This document shows positions 1-9,552 of a DNA stretch of 64,000 nucleotides, one piece after another. Numbering within the stretch: the first letter of the stretch is position 1; each line of letters starts with the position of its first letter. A program made the translations under genes and the position numbers. Source of the DNA: Pseudevernia furfuracea (Eukaryota > Ascomycota > Lecanoromycetes > Lecanorales > Parmeliaceae); NCBI GenBank assembly GCA_022315425.1, contig JAIUPT010000037.1:248001-312000 (forward strand), written 5' to 3'. A model generated the notes under the pieces. That model was not told where the DNA came from and did not search any database. It saw only the letters and a list, made by a program, of their open reading frames with translations.

Positions 1-450
1 TTCTGAAATCCGCCTGCTTCTGGCGGACAAGTCGACCTTGGTACAAAGGTCCATTCGGGGAGAAATCTTCGGCTACCAAACATACTCTAGCTGGTGCAGC
101 GTGTCTGGAAGTTTCGGAAGTTTCGCTATGCCCACATATACAGCAGCTAGCTTCCTCGAATCTTCATCGTGCCAGATACTGTCTTTCTGTCGACGTTCAT
201 CGAGGGAGCTTCTACCGGTGATGATCATTTCTTGACTGCTGCTTGGAGTTTCTTCTGGATGAATGACTAGGGTAGCTGTTATTAGTTCTTTCATTAGATC
301 ACAGAAAGAGCATTCGGTTTCGTGTTTGATCTGATCCCACGGTCTTCAGCGGTAGCGCTTTCCTTGGTCGTCTTCTGGATTAAAGAGCCCATCAAAGTTG
401 ATAATGTTGCAAGCTGCCCACGGCTCATCGGGTGCATTGACGGTGCTCAT
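1..450 (-). pseudogene. HET-like protein N-terminal relic, two in-frame stops
   Basis: Reading the minus strand from the ATG at 448-450 gives a coding-looking frame that runs off the left edge, interrupted by TGA (346-348) and TAG (73-75). The stretch RPWDQIKHETECSFCDLMK resembles the region ahead of the HET (heterokaryon incompatibility) domain, where a Trp-rich segment is followed by C-x2-C and a hydrophobic helix. The HET domain itself would lie outside the window. The TGA may be a former CGA, which would fit C-to-T change. Identity is inferred from a short motif only; a real gene using introns around the stops is possible but I see no good splice pairs. Confidence 0.35.
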
Positions 451-741
451 TCTTTTTGATCGAGTGAATAGTATAGTAGTCCACTGTGACTTGTTTGAGC
501 GTAGATTCCTTCAAAAGAGAACGGAGAGCGATACTGCCACGCAACTTGAGAACAAGAAGTTATTGTAGCATGGCTATATTGGATCTCGGAAAAGGCTCGT
601 GGAAGAACGTTGGCTTTACCGCCTAGAGTCCATGTGCTACCTTTGGAGTGGAGAGAGGCCATCAAATCTCCCCGCATCGCCGCCAACTCGCTTGAACAAC
701 TGCCAGACTCTCCGACGTAAGCTTCCCGGCGGGCCCAACGG

Positions 742-758
742 CCCCCCCCCCCCCCCCC
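742..758. repeat. Poly-C homopolymer (17 nt)
   Basis: Uninterrupted run of 17 C. A second 17-C run lies at 1674-1690 and a 12-C run at 1631-1642. Runs of this length are prone to sequencing and assembly length errors. Confidence 0.9.
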
Positions 759-1296
759 GGCTTCCCCCCGGACCAGGCGCCGAGGCTCATGGTTTTCGCT
801 CCTGTAGGGGCCAACTCGATTGATGCGAATCCGATCGACCCACAGAAAGCACGCTCACGGACCCTCGCTTCGCAAAATGAAGCAAGGCAGCGTGGAGGTT
901 CTCCATGATACCGGTACTCTCTCCGTCGCGAGTGACAAGGTGTCTTGATTAAAAGAAGTGCCAACCTCACAAACATACCTACTCACGACACTGCTTCACA
1001 AAGCCGGAGGAGTCTTGGAGCGAGCGAGCGAGACGGATATCAGACCCGCCTTCGATGCGATGCCACGGTCAAGCTTTTCCGGGGCCCGAGAGGCCAAGAA
1101 AGGGGGGGGGGCGGATAGGGGACTGTGCGTGAGGGCAGTTGGTGGCTCGTTATGGCATTGCCTGCAGCTGTTTTCGGCTGGGCGTTGAGACCACCACCGT
1201 TTCGACTGGAAAGCGAGCGAGCGGCGTCCGGGAAGGAGCGGCAGAGTGTACTCTACCGAATATTGATGATCTGTCGGATCGTTGTTGAAGGGATAC

Positions 1297-1334
1297 TTGA
1301 TTGATTGATTGATCGATTGATTGATTGATTGATT
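1297..1334. repeat. TTGA tetranucleotide microsatellite
   Basis: About nine near-perfect copies of TTGA with one GATC interruption, followed by an AATT-rich tail. Noncoding. Confidence 0.85.
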
Positions 1335-2145
1335 CAATTAATTAATTCTACAGAGTCATACATTCCTAGCCTAGCCAGAAGAAGCCCGAGAAGATAGTGT
1401 ACGAGTAGATGCTCGTGCTAAGAACTATAGTCAGTACTCGAACAAGTACCTAAGTATAAACACACACCCCCTTCTTCAACAACCGGTCGCGTGTGTCTCT
1501 GTCCCGTTTTTCTTCTATATTGCTCTATCTGAAGCTCATCGAGTCCACTCGGCAAAGTCAAACTACGAGTAATAGCCTCCCCCCCCTTTCCTTTTTTTTT
1601 AACTAGAGTAGGCGTATATATCTTACCACTCCCCCCCCCCCCACATGTGTATTATATAGGCGCATACCTAACACCCCCCCCCCCCCCCCCTCTTTCCCGA
1701 CCTTGGGCAATTTTCCTATTTTCGGGGATTACCTGTTGGATTGGGAACAAAAGAAAACAAGAAAAAGCGAAAAAAGAAAAAGAGAAAAAGAAACAAATCA
1801 CGTCCTCCCTTCCACTAGAGTACGTGGTGGAAGTAATCAGGGGTGATTTCTTCAAAGACTGGCGAAGTGTGGGGTTCTCGATTTCACCAGAAGATATCTA
1901 TCGCCTTGGTATGGATAGATGAATTTCAACGACTACGAGGTTTTTGCTCTGTGCACCTTCTTTGAAGAAGTATCGTTGAATGATGTCCACAACATCTCTA
2001 TACTTAGCACGCAAATCCATCTATCCTGATTACTAATAGAATCCTGCGGCCAGGAAGCCAGCACGCAAGCTCCGGTAGTTGTCCCTAAATTTACCCATAT
2101 CTACCATCCCCCAACAGCCATCACTTTCTCCCCCTTGCCCTGCCT

Positions 2146-3965
2146 CTACTTCACAAACAGCTTTTCCCACTTCAAACAAAGCGCCAACAAAAGCGTCAAC
2201 GCTCCCGCCGTCAGACTCACCACAAACGGCTTGTCCAGAGCCTTCACAATGGCACCCGTAACCATGAGTTTCGTCCCCGCACTCAGCGAATTGACATAAT
2301 CGCCCGCGGCCCCAGCCATCACGAGCTGGATTTGGCCCTTCGAAGCCGCCGGTAGGATCTTCTGCAGCGACGCCGTCGCCTCGTTCAAAAACGCCGCGTT
2401 GGCAATCGACAGCGCAAACGCCGGCCCCGCCAACTGCGCGTTCGTCAAAAACCCCATCACATACTTCGCCTGTTCCTTCGGCGCCTTCATCTGCGCAACA
2501 GAGAATGTAGCCTGTATGTACGCCCCCGAACCCAATCCGGCGAGAGCACTATAAGCGTAGACGCGGGCGTTGGAGGTGTCGGTGTCGATGGTGTGGAGCA
2601 ATGCGGAGCCAATGAGGGTGAATGTTGCGCCGAAAACGAACCAGGGGGTGTAGTAGCCGAAATAGGACATGGAGTAGCCATTCACGACACAGACGACGAC
2701 CATAGGGATGACGTAGGAGAGAAGGTGAACGCCGGATTGGAGCGAGGTGTCGCCTTGGATGAAGGAAAAGTAGAGCGGGGTGAAGTAGATTGGGATAAAG
2801 ACGCCTGTAGTTGCGCCAGCGATTTGAAGAAACATGTTTATCATGAAGGGATTCGTGAAAAATTCGACGGGCCAGAGGCGGGTTTCTGGTGTGGTGGCTA
2901 TGCAGAGGAATTGCTGGATTAGGAAGAGGGACATTAGGACGGGGAAAAGGACGAAGAGGGCGATTATGGGGCCGCTGGACCAGGCGTAGACGGTGCCACC
3001 GAAGGAGATGGCCATTAAGCCAAATAGGAAGGTGCCACAGATTAGAAAGGCGCCGAGGAAATCGATCTTGACGAGGCGGGTTTTGAGCGGGGTTCCGGGG
3101 GTGGGGTCGCAGCGGGGGAGGAGGAAGAGGTAGACGGGGGCGCAGACGCCGCCGACGACGAGATTGATGTAGAAGGCCCAGCGCCAGGTGGCTGATGAGT
3201 CAGAGAAAACACCTCCAATAATGGGACCGAGACAGGTACCGGCGCCCCAGGAGATTCCTGTGAGGCCTGAGAAACGTTAATTGTACATGTTGTCACATCA
3301 TTGGTTGACAAGGGCTCACCAATGTAGCTGGGGAGCTCTTGCTCGGTGGTGTTGGCGTACAACAGGACCATGACTCCAGTATACATACCACCACCGCCCA
3401 CACCGCAGATGACTCTGCCGATGATCAATGCACTCATATTCGGAGCTGCACCGCAGAGAGCGGAGCCCGCCTCGAAGAGAGCTACGCAGAGGATGTAGAC
3501 CCATTTTGCATCAAATTGTGTATATACTTGACCCCTATTTCGAAGCGAATCTAGCGTTAATTCCCATGATATTGTCTAACGCTGGAAGTGTTTGGCATGA
3601 TAGAAGGTCAATACGTACCAAAGAAGATTTGTGGTGGTTGAGCCGAGCAAATAACCGACAGACAGCCATGTTAGCTTGTTGACGGCACCAAATTGCCTCA
3701 CAATCGTCGGCTGCACATCGGCAACCACGGTATTGTCCAGGGCAAACAAGAACGTGCTGGAAAGGATGGCGACGACGACCAAGGCCCATAGTATCCCTTT
3801 CACTGATCTTGGCGAAGCTAACGGCTCAGTAACTTCTGGGCCATTTTCAACAAAGGCGCCGTCGGTGTCGGAGCTTTTTTTGGTATCTCGCAAGCTGTTG
3901 TTGGTGGAAGTTGGTAGAGAGTCGAGAAGAATGGGAGCAAGGTCAGAATCGGTGGGCATAGACAT
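2146..3965 (-). CDS. MFS drug/H+ antiporter-type exporter (DHA14-like)
   Basis: Plasma-membrane exporter of the major facilitator superfamily, drug:H+ antiporter branch; the substrate cannot be read from sequence. Three exons on the minus strand: 3619-3965, 3320-3534 and 2146-3266, with introns 3535-3618 and 3267-3319 using consensus GT-AG ends, giving 560 aa. After a roughly 55-residue polar N-terminus comes the first membrane helix with LDNTVVADVQPTIVRQFG, a hallmark of this branch. GRVICGVGGGGMYTG and the GPIIGGVF motif-C-like segment follow, and then further hydrophobic helices consistent with 14 in total. It is the only intact gene between two decayed regions and ends 446 nt from the dead transposon. 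No linked biosynthetic gene is intact, so a role in toxin or drug efflux is family inference only. Confidence 0.9.
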
Positions 3966-4375
3966 GGTGGGTTAGAGGAAAGTGAAGTGGCCAAAAAGTG
4001 CAGTGGAGAAGTTTGAAGTGAGGGCAAGCTTGTTTGAGAGGAGATGAGAAGGCTCATGGGTATAGACATATTGAACAGTGTTTACCAAGAGACCAGCTGA
4101 TTGGGTTACCTCCGCAATGTCCGCCTGACGAAACTCCAAAATGCGTTGGTTGACAGCTGGATGGAATGGAATGAAACGATGGAGATCCCTTTCCGCATAT
4201 GAGGTTAGGTTTTCCATCACAACAAACATCCGCGTATGTCCTTGGCCCAGTAATGTTCGGCCGACATTATTCGGCCCACCGACTTCACGGATTTTCAATG
4301 CAGGGACCTTCAATTTAGGGCATATCAGCGAGATAAAGGAATAAGAGTGTGCTAGCACATAAGATGACAGTAACA

Positions 4376-4409
4376 CAAGAACTTTGTAGGTACCTAAAGT
4401 AAGGTACGT
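4376..4409 (+). repeat. Direct repeat flanking the pogo-like element, left copy
   Basis: Matches 7047-7080 at 32 of 34 positions in the same orientation. The right copy overlaps the last 4 bp of the right terminal inverted repeat. It is far longer than the 2-bp TA duplication expected for pogo/Fot1 elements. Confidence 0.85.
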
Positions 4410-4410
4410 G

Positions 4411-4449
4411 CTTGACCGGTCAACGAGATTTACTGGCCTTCGAGACTCT
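4411..4449 (+). repeat. Left terminal inverted repeat (39 bp)
   Basis: Exact reverse complement of 7012-7050; the match ends at 4450/7011. Near its outer end is the 12-bp palindrome TTGACCGGTCAA. Confidence 0.95.
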
Positions 4450-5600
4450 TAGTAAGCACACCAAAATTTCAGCGGTCTAACCGCATGTAGCAAGGATTTG
4501 TCAGCAAGGGTCTTTCTGCAAAACAACCAATCAACATTCCACTACCCCTCCATCGCCACCCCCACTATTAGTCTCATATCTACCTAACACTCAATTGAAT
4601 TCCGTCATTATGACTCATAAGAAGCCTTCTAAGCCTGATACGGTAGATATTCGAAAGGTCAAAGCTTTAGCCGAGTTACGAAAGGATTCTACCAAGAAAG
4701 TCCCCGAGCTCGCTACTCAATTCGACGTCCCTAAATCCTCACTATATGCTAGTATTCGTGGTCGAAAGAGTCGTGTGAAAGCAGCAGAGTCTCAAAAGCA
4801 TTTCACTAAAGAGAAGGAAGATTGTTTAGCTGACTAATACATCAAATTGATTGAATGAGGACACTCATCAAGAGTGAAGGCCCTTCGTATCATGACATTA
4901 GGGCTTTTACAAGTGAAAACGAGGGATCTAAGCAAGCAAATAGATAAACATTGAACGAAACGATTTTTAAAACGAAATAATCAATTGAAGACTGCGTATA
5001 ACAGAGCATTGAACGATAATCGAGCAAAGACAACACATCTCGAAATCATTCGTCGCTAATTTAGTCTTCTAATTAGCGTTCTTGCTGAATATGAGATTCT
5101 CTCAGAAAATATATATAATTTCGATGAGAAAGGTGTTCTCATGGGCATGGTCTCAGAGGCAAAGGTTATTGTGAAGATTAAGGATAAACGTCGCTTTAAG
5201 ACTCAGTTAGGGAATCGAGACTTAGTGACTATTATTGAGGCTGTCAACTCCATGAGCTGGGCTATTTTATCGACTCTGGTCTTTAAGGTCAAGCATTAAT
5301 AGAGCAGTTGATGAGAACAGAAACTAATATATGATACGAAGATCGCTGTTAGTTCACGAGGCTGAACAGACTCGGAGCTTGCTGTGAAGTGATTGACGAA
5401 GGTCTTTGATCTCTTCACCAAAGCAGTAACAAACGATATCATCTATCGCCTATTGATTCTCGATGGCCATAACAGTCATGTTACATGGCAATTCGTAATG
5501 ATCTGTCACGACCGGAGAATCCTTTCTCTATGTTTACCTCCCCATACAACACATCTTCTACAGTCTCTCGATGTGACAATTTTCGGGTCTTTACAGAAGG

Positions 5601-5605
5601 CATAC
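5601..5605 (+). repeat. 5-bp target-site duplication of the solo LTR, left copy
   Basis: CATAC immediately before the LTR, repeated at 5876-5880 immediately after it. Removing the LTR and one copy restores continuous reading frame in the transposase. Confidence 0.9.
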
Positions 5606-5875
5606 TGTTAGCAGCGGGACCAAGAGAACAGCTGTCGCATGAGCCCGGAGGTTGCCGAGCGTAACCGGATCGCTTGGTATACGCATGCCAAGCGGATCCT
5701 TGGCGTGAGAAGCTTAAGAGGGCCATGTCTCGAAGTTTCCCATTTTCCTTCCTTAAGAATTAGTCTTACTATTAGATATACTATACGTAATATATATATA
5801 TCTTCGCTAAGTTCACATTGCTACACAATTCTAGTCTGTCTTATATATATCTATATTATATAAGCCAGTCTAACA
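5606..5875. mobile_element. Solo LTR of a retrotransposon (270 bp)
   Basis: The insert begins TGTTAG and ends CTAACA, so it has the 5'-TG...CA-3' ends of a long terminal repeat with a 6-bp inverted tip. It is flanked by the 5-bp duplication CATAC and has no internal retrotransposon genes. It sits inside the transposase exactly between codons that are adjacent once it is removed. The inner half is AT-rich, with TA runs around 5780-5800 and 5840-5862. Superfamily (Copia or Gypsy) cannot be told from the LTR alone. Confidence 0.88.
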
Positions 5876-6820
5876 CATACGGGGACATCGTTAATCGAAA
5901 ATGCGAGGGTGGGGTAGACTCTATCAATAAAGATCTTTTTATTGATATCTACACTGAAGCACGAGAGAAGAGTTTCCGTCCCAGCGTTATTCAAGCGGGG
6001 TTCAAAGCCATCGATCTCGTTTCATTGAATTCTGAAGAGGTATATAAGAGACTATCTCAGGGACAAGAGGAGGATTCTTCTAATACTCAAGAATCAGAGC
6101 TACTCGAATCACTTGCTCTCAAGACTCCCAAGACTAGTCGACAGCTACGTGATCAAATTCAGCTTCTTAAGACTACACATCAGAGTCTCACAACAGAACT
6201 TCGACTTCGCAAATTAGAAAAGGGATTTGTCACACTCGAGGCTGACAATATTCTACTAAATCAGCAAAATCGGCTGCTTTTTAGTGAGAATCGAGTCAGA
6301 AAAATCAAGTTCAGCTCTCGAAGGCTAATATCAAATAACGGTCGTCTCATAACGAAAGAGGCTGCATTGATACAACAAAGAATGGCCTCTGACAAAGAAC
6401 GAGAGCAGATTCAGAAGACTCGGTTCCGAATTGCTAAGAAGAAGTACCAGGAGTACCTTCGACAGAAGAACTCTCATCGAAAGACACTCCCTAAGCATAA
6501 GTTCCTTATTCTGAACTATAGACCAGTGCAGTCAGAAGAGCAACATGATTCTTCTGACGAGACATCTGATTCGAAGGAGGATTTGAAGGATTTGATAGAT
6601 ATCCATGATGCATATCAGAGATCTTCGGATATTGAGTTGGAGGCTAGTGACGAGGAGATAGATGAGGCTACTGACGAGGAGGATAAGCCCAGTGACGAGG
6701 AGATGAAGGAGGCTGATTGAGGAGAAATTGGAGAAGAAGGGTGATGGCAACGTTGTTTCAAGTGGTATTTGGACTATATTCTCTGTATCGCAGCAAGAGC
6801 CTCTCCAAGCTACTCAATTG

Positions 6821-6865
6821 ACTATTTGAAGGCCTATTTGAAGGCCTATTTGAAGGCCTATTTGA
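6821..6865 (+). repeat. 12-bp tandem repeat, about 3.5 copies
   Basis: Tandem copies of GGCCTATTTGAA just downstream of the transposase stop, inside the transposon. Confidence 0.9.
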
Positions 6866-7011
6866 ATGTTTTTTAGCCACTACATTACTACTTTACATGA
6901 CTAAAACAGTGGAGAAGGCTCTGGAGAAAGGCCTACAGCGACAGCGTTATTCTGGGGAACCCTTGCGGTAGCCCTACCAAATTTGACCAATCATCTCCAA
7001 GCCCTAACCCT

Positions 7012-7050
7012 AGAGTCTCGAAGGCCAGTAAATCTCGTTGACCGGTCAAG
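7012..7050 (-). repeat. Right terminal inverted repeat (39 bp)
   Basis: Exact reverse complement of 4411-4449. Immediately inside it is a telomere-like CCCTAACCCTA (7002-7012). Confidence 0.95.
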
Positions 7051-7080
7051 AACTTTGTAGTTACCTAAAGTAAGGTAAGT
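7047..7080 (+). repeat. Direct repeat flanking the pogo-like element, right copy
   Basis: Second copy of the 34-bp direct repeat at 4376-4409, differing at two positions. Its first four bases (caag) are shared with the end of the right inverted repeat. Confidence 0.85.
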
Positions 7081-7364
7081 ACCTTATGCAAATAAGTAGT
7101 AGTGCAGATCATCTCTTTTCCGACTTACTCTACCTTATCTCCGCTGATATGCCGATCAGCACTATCTTACAAATCGCCATGCGGTCCTCGGGTGATGTAA
7201 TGCTGCATCTGAAGTTCTTCAAAATGATTAAGGACTGCCTCTTCCCCCCTTACTTTCCCCATGCAACTCCCTTCCTTTCACACAGCTATCAGCATTTACC
7301 CCAAAATAAATGCCCTCTCCCCGCTCCGGCCTAATTTCGAACCTCGGCTCCATCGCTGGCTAAG

Positions 7365-7480
7365 TTGGACCTTGGTATCAGGGTCACAGCCATCGAACCA
7401 GGCTATTTCAGAACGAATTCCCCAATTGGTGCACACCAGACCGTGGCGGAGGAGAAGCTTCCGGATTTGCAGAAGACGAA
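7365..7480 (+). pseudogene. Short-chain dehydrogenase/reductase fragment
   Basis: A single frame reads LDLGIRVTAIEPGYFRTN, the segment after the catalytic helix in classical SDR enzymes where the PG motif closes the cofactor pocket. No Rossmann GxxxGxG or YxxxK motif is found nearby, and the sequence upstream is not coding. It is a scrap of about 35-40 codons, probably left after truncation beside the transposon. Confidence 0.6.
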
Positions 7481-7569
7481 CGAAAAGGGAGGGAAATGGC
7501 GCTTCAGGCCTATGCAACAAAGGAAGCGACTGGGTGAAGTCAAGTATCTCGTTCCACATCGGAAGGAGG

Positions 7570-9510
7570 GAATTTAATATTGGCGCTCTCTCTCGAGAGA
7601 ACTCTACCAATCGACACTATTTCACCGCCGTCAAACATGCTTCGTCGCTTCAGCCACAGGCTTCTATACCAAGGCCACCCTGAGGCCCAGGCCCTGTGCT
7701 GAATCAACTCCACCGTGTCCGACGGTTGGATGCACCGGCGGAAATCGCTGAGAAAGTCGTACCACTTCCTGAACGTCCGCGGGTACGCTATTAAGTTCCA
7801 TCTACTGTTCCTCTTGATACCCACCCTTGCGGGACCGGTGATCGGCGTCGGCGGACGTCTAGGAATCCACTTTCCACTCACATTTAGGTAGTAGACTGGG
7901 TAGCAGATGTATATAAAGGACGTCGAAGATGTCAAGAGTGTCAGCTTTGATGCAGATGTCGAGGTCTTTGGCGCTCCCGTTGGCGAAAACCCGCGATCTG
8001 ATTCACAGGTCGGGCACAGCGTCTACAACATCAACTATGTTTATTGCAATCAGAAGATACGGATTAATGACAATCATTTGATGGAACGTGAAGTTCCCGT
8101 GGGCTGTTTTCTTTTTCGAGACCCTGACCAATCAAAGCATAGCAGAAGAGACATACTGGTGGAGATGAAAGGTTCCTCTGAGGCGGAAACGGAGGACTGC
8201 ATCTGGCTCAACGGCATATCAATTGAAGCAGATGCCTACACTGCCTGCCTCGAATCCCATCCTGAAATACACGTATTTACACCGCTTCTCCTTCCGATCT
8301 GCTTCACTGCCTCAATTTTCTTTTTCATTTTCATACATGGCGTTATCTTCCTGATCCTTTTTCTCCCTTCCCTGGCACACGATCTTTTTGCGCTTTCAAA
8401 ACAATCATCACCCTGCACAGCCGGGTATGTGAACTTCTCGTCTAGCCGAGGATCTTGGTGGTTTCGAAGGAACGGCATCTGCTACACTCATAACAAAGTA
8501 ATGATCTGGATCCTCTGCAAAATGGTCCGGCTGGATCATATGGATACTAACGTTAGCGAACAATTGCGGATTCCAGCACTACATAGCCTCGGTTCTCCAG
8601 CATGATGACGGTGCTTTCGTTCAGGGGAACGGATTATACGGGAAGCCCGGCTCAAGGCAAGGTGGGCCGAACGTGGGGAGACATGCCGAGAAGCTTCGGC
8701 CTTGCCTTGAGTAAGCCGAAAGGAGGTGGGTGGTCCACCGCCAACAGCTTTTTCGCTCGTAAGTCCTCGTCGTATCAAGATCATGCTCGCCACCATGTTG
8801 ATTCCCGAGGATAACAAGCTGATGGGGATTTGGTCACCAATGGCGGGATACAAGGATTCATATGGCTCGTTAAATGGGTGGGTGCTAGGACAAGTATTAA
8901 ATCCACAACAGGCCGATTCGGACCATTTGGCTACTCGAGCACTGATTGCTCTCCGGACGAGAACTCCTCAAGCTTCAACACTTCCACTTTCAACGGATAT
9001 GACTTCGTCTACCCCGGTCCTTGGTGTTGTTGAAGACCGCACGTCGTGATCGGTGGATGGACCCCGGGTGAAAATCGGACAAGTTTGCGAAATGAGTGGT
9101 GGGTCGCAGCCCGTGGAACAGCATGTGTGTCGCAGTTTTCGCGTTGTGGCGTGCAGGCTAAGTAAAGCATTTTTGACACGCATGTGTAGACAGTCATTAT
9201 CTCCAAGAACGGTCCGTCGAGGATGCTCTCATGCACATCCGCCAGAGCGCGAGGCATCGAATGACTCATCTACATCGAAGGAGGTGGCCACTCTGATAAG
9301 GGGTCAAGATTGAGTACAGCTTGAGGAGGGGGATGGTCGAACGTGATATGTGGCTGGAGACACCCGGTACCTTCTGGCGCATCTCGCATTGGCATCTGTG
9401 CTTCATGGCACTACGATATCCACTACTCCCGTCGTATGATGCGGCTAGCTGACATACAAAGATCCCTCTATTGCCTGATCGACCGAGGCGGTTCCCGCTT
9501 TGCATTTTCT
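7570..9510 (+). other. Coding-like but unassignable, probably decayed region
   Basis: Several plus-strand frames look partly protein-like. The longest is open at 7907-8605 and starts MYIKDVEDVKSVSFDADVEV. Another, at about 8726-9049, includes KLMGIWSPMAGYKDSYGS. Frames shift repeatedly between good-looking pieces and I see no splice signals that join them. I do not recognise a family. Best guess is one or two decayed accessory genes, but a fast-evolving functional gene cannot be excluded. Confidence 0.3.
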
Positions 9511-9552
9511 TATTGATCAGTTGACGAATTCTCCGTACCAGGCTTCAAACCC

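Larger units (their letters stand above)
451..2145. other. Gene-poor low-complexity stretch with C/G runs
   Basis: No ORF here looks coding. The stretch holds C runs at 742-758 (17), 1631-1642 (12) and 1674-1690 (17), a G run at 1102-1111, and a TTGA/GATT tetranucleotide tract at about 1297-1334. Short ORFs across these tracts encode only proline, glycine or lysine runs and are artefacts of the repeats. Confidence 0.7.
4610..6720 (+). pseudogene. Transposase of pogo/Fot1 type, inactivated and interrupted
   Basis: Starts at the ATG at 4610. The first 75 codons are open and encode a psq-type helix-turn-helix (VPELATQFDVPKSSLYASI). Stops then recur: TAA at 4837-4839, several TGA, and adjacent TAA/TAG codons near 5298. 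Recognisable pieces follow: FDEKGVLMG with the first catalytic Asp (about 5120), LLILDGHNSHVT with the second (about 5455), and LPPHTTHLLQSLD with the third acidic position (about 5540). Several stops fall where the family has Trp. The frame is broken at 5606 by the solo LTR and resumes at 5881 with GDIVNRKCEGGVDSINKD. It then stays open to 6720, ending in a coiled-coil-like segment and an acidic tail. Not functional. Confidence 0.88.
4411..7050 (+). mobile_element. Dead pogo/Fot1-like DNA transposon
   Basis: A 2,640-bp element bounded by perfect 39-bp terminal inverted repeats (4411-4449 and 7012-7050). It contains one degraded transposase on the plus strand with an N-terminal helix-turn-helix, a DDE catalytic region and a C-terminal tail, the layout of Fot1/pogo elements of the Tc1/mariner superfamily. 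It also carries a nested solo LTR (5606-5875) and a 12-bp tandem repeat (6821-6865). Without the LTR and one copy of its target duplication it would be about 2.37 kb. Several Trp codons are now TGA, so it is inactive. No clean TA duplication sits directly at the inverted-repeat ends, so the exact termini are uncertain by several bases. Confidence 0.88.
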
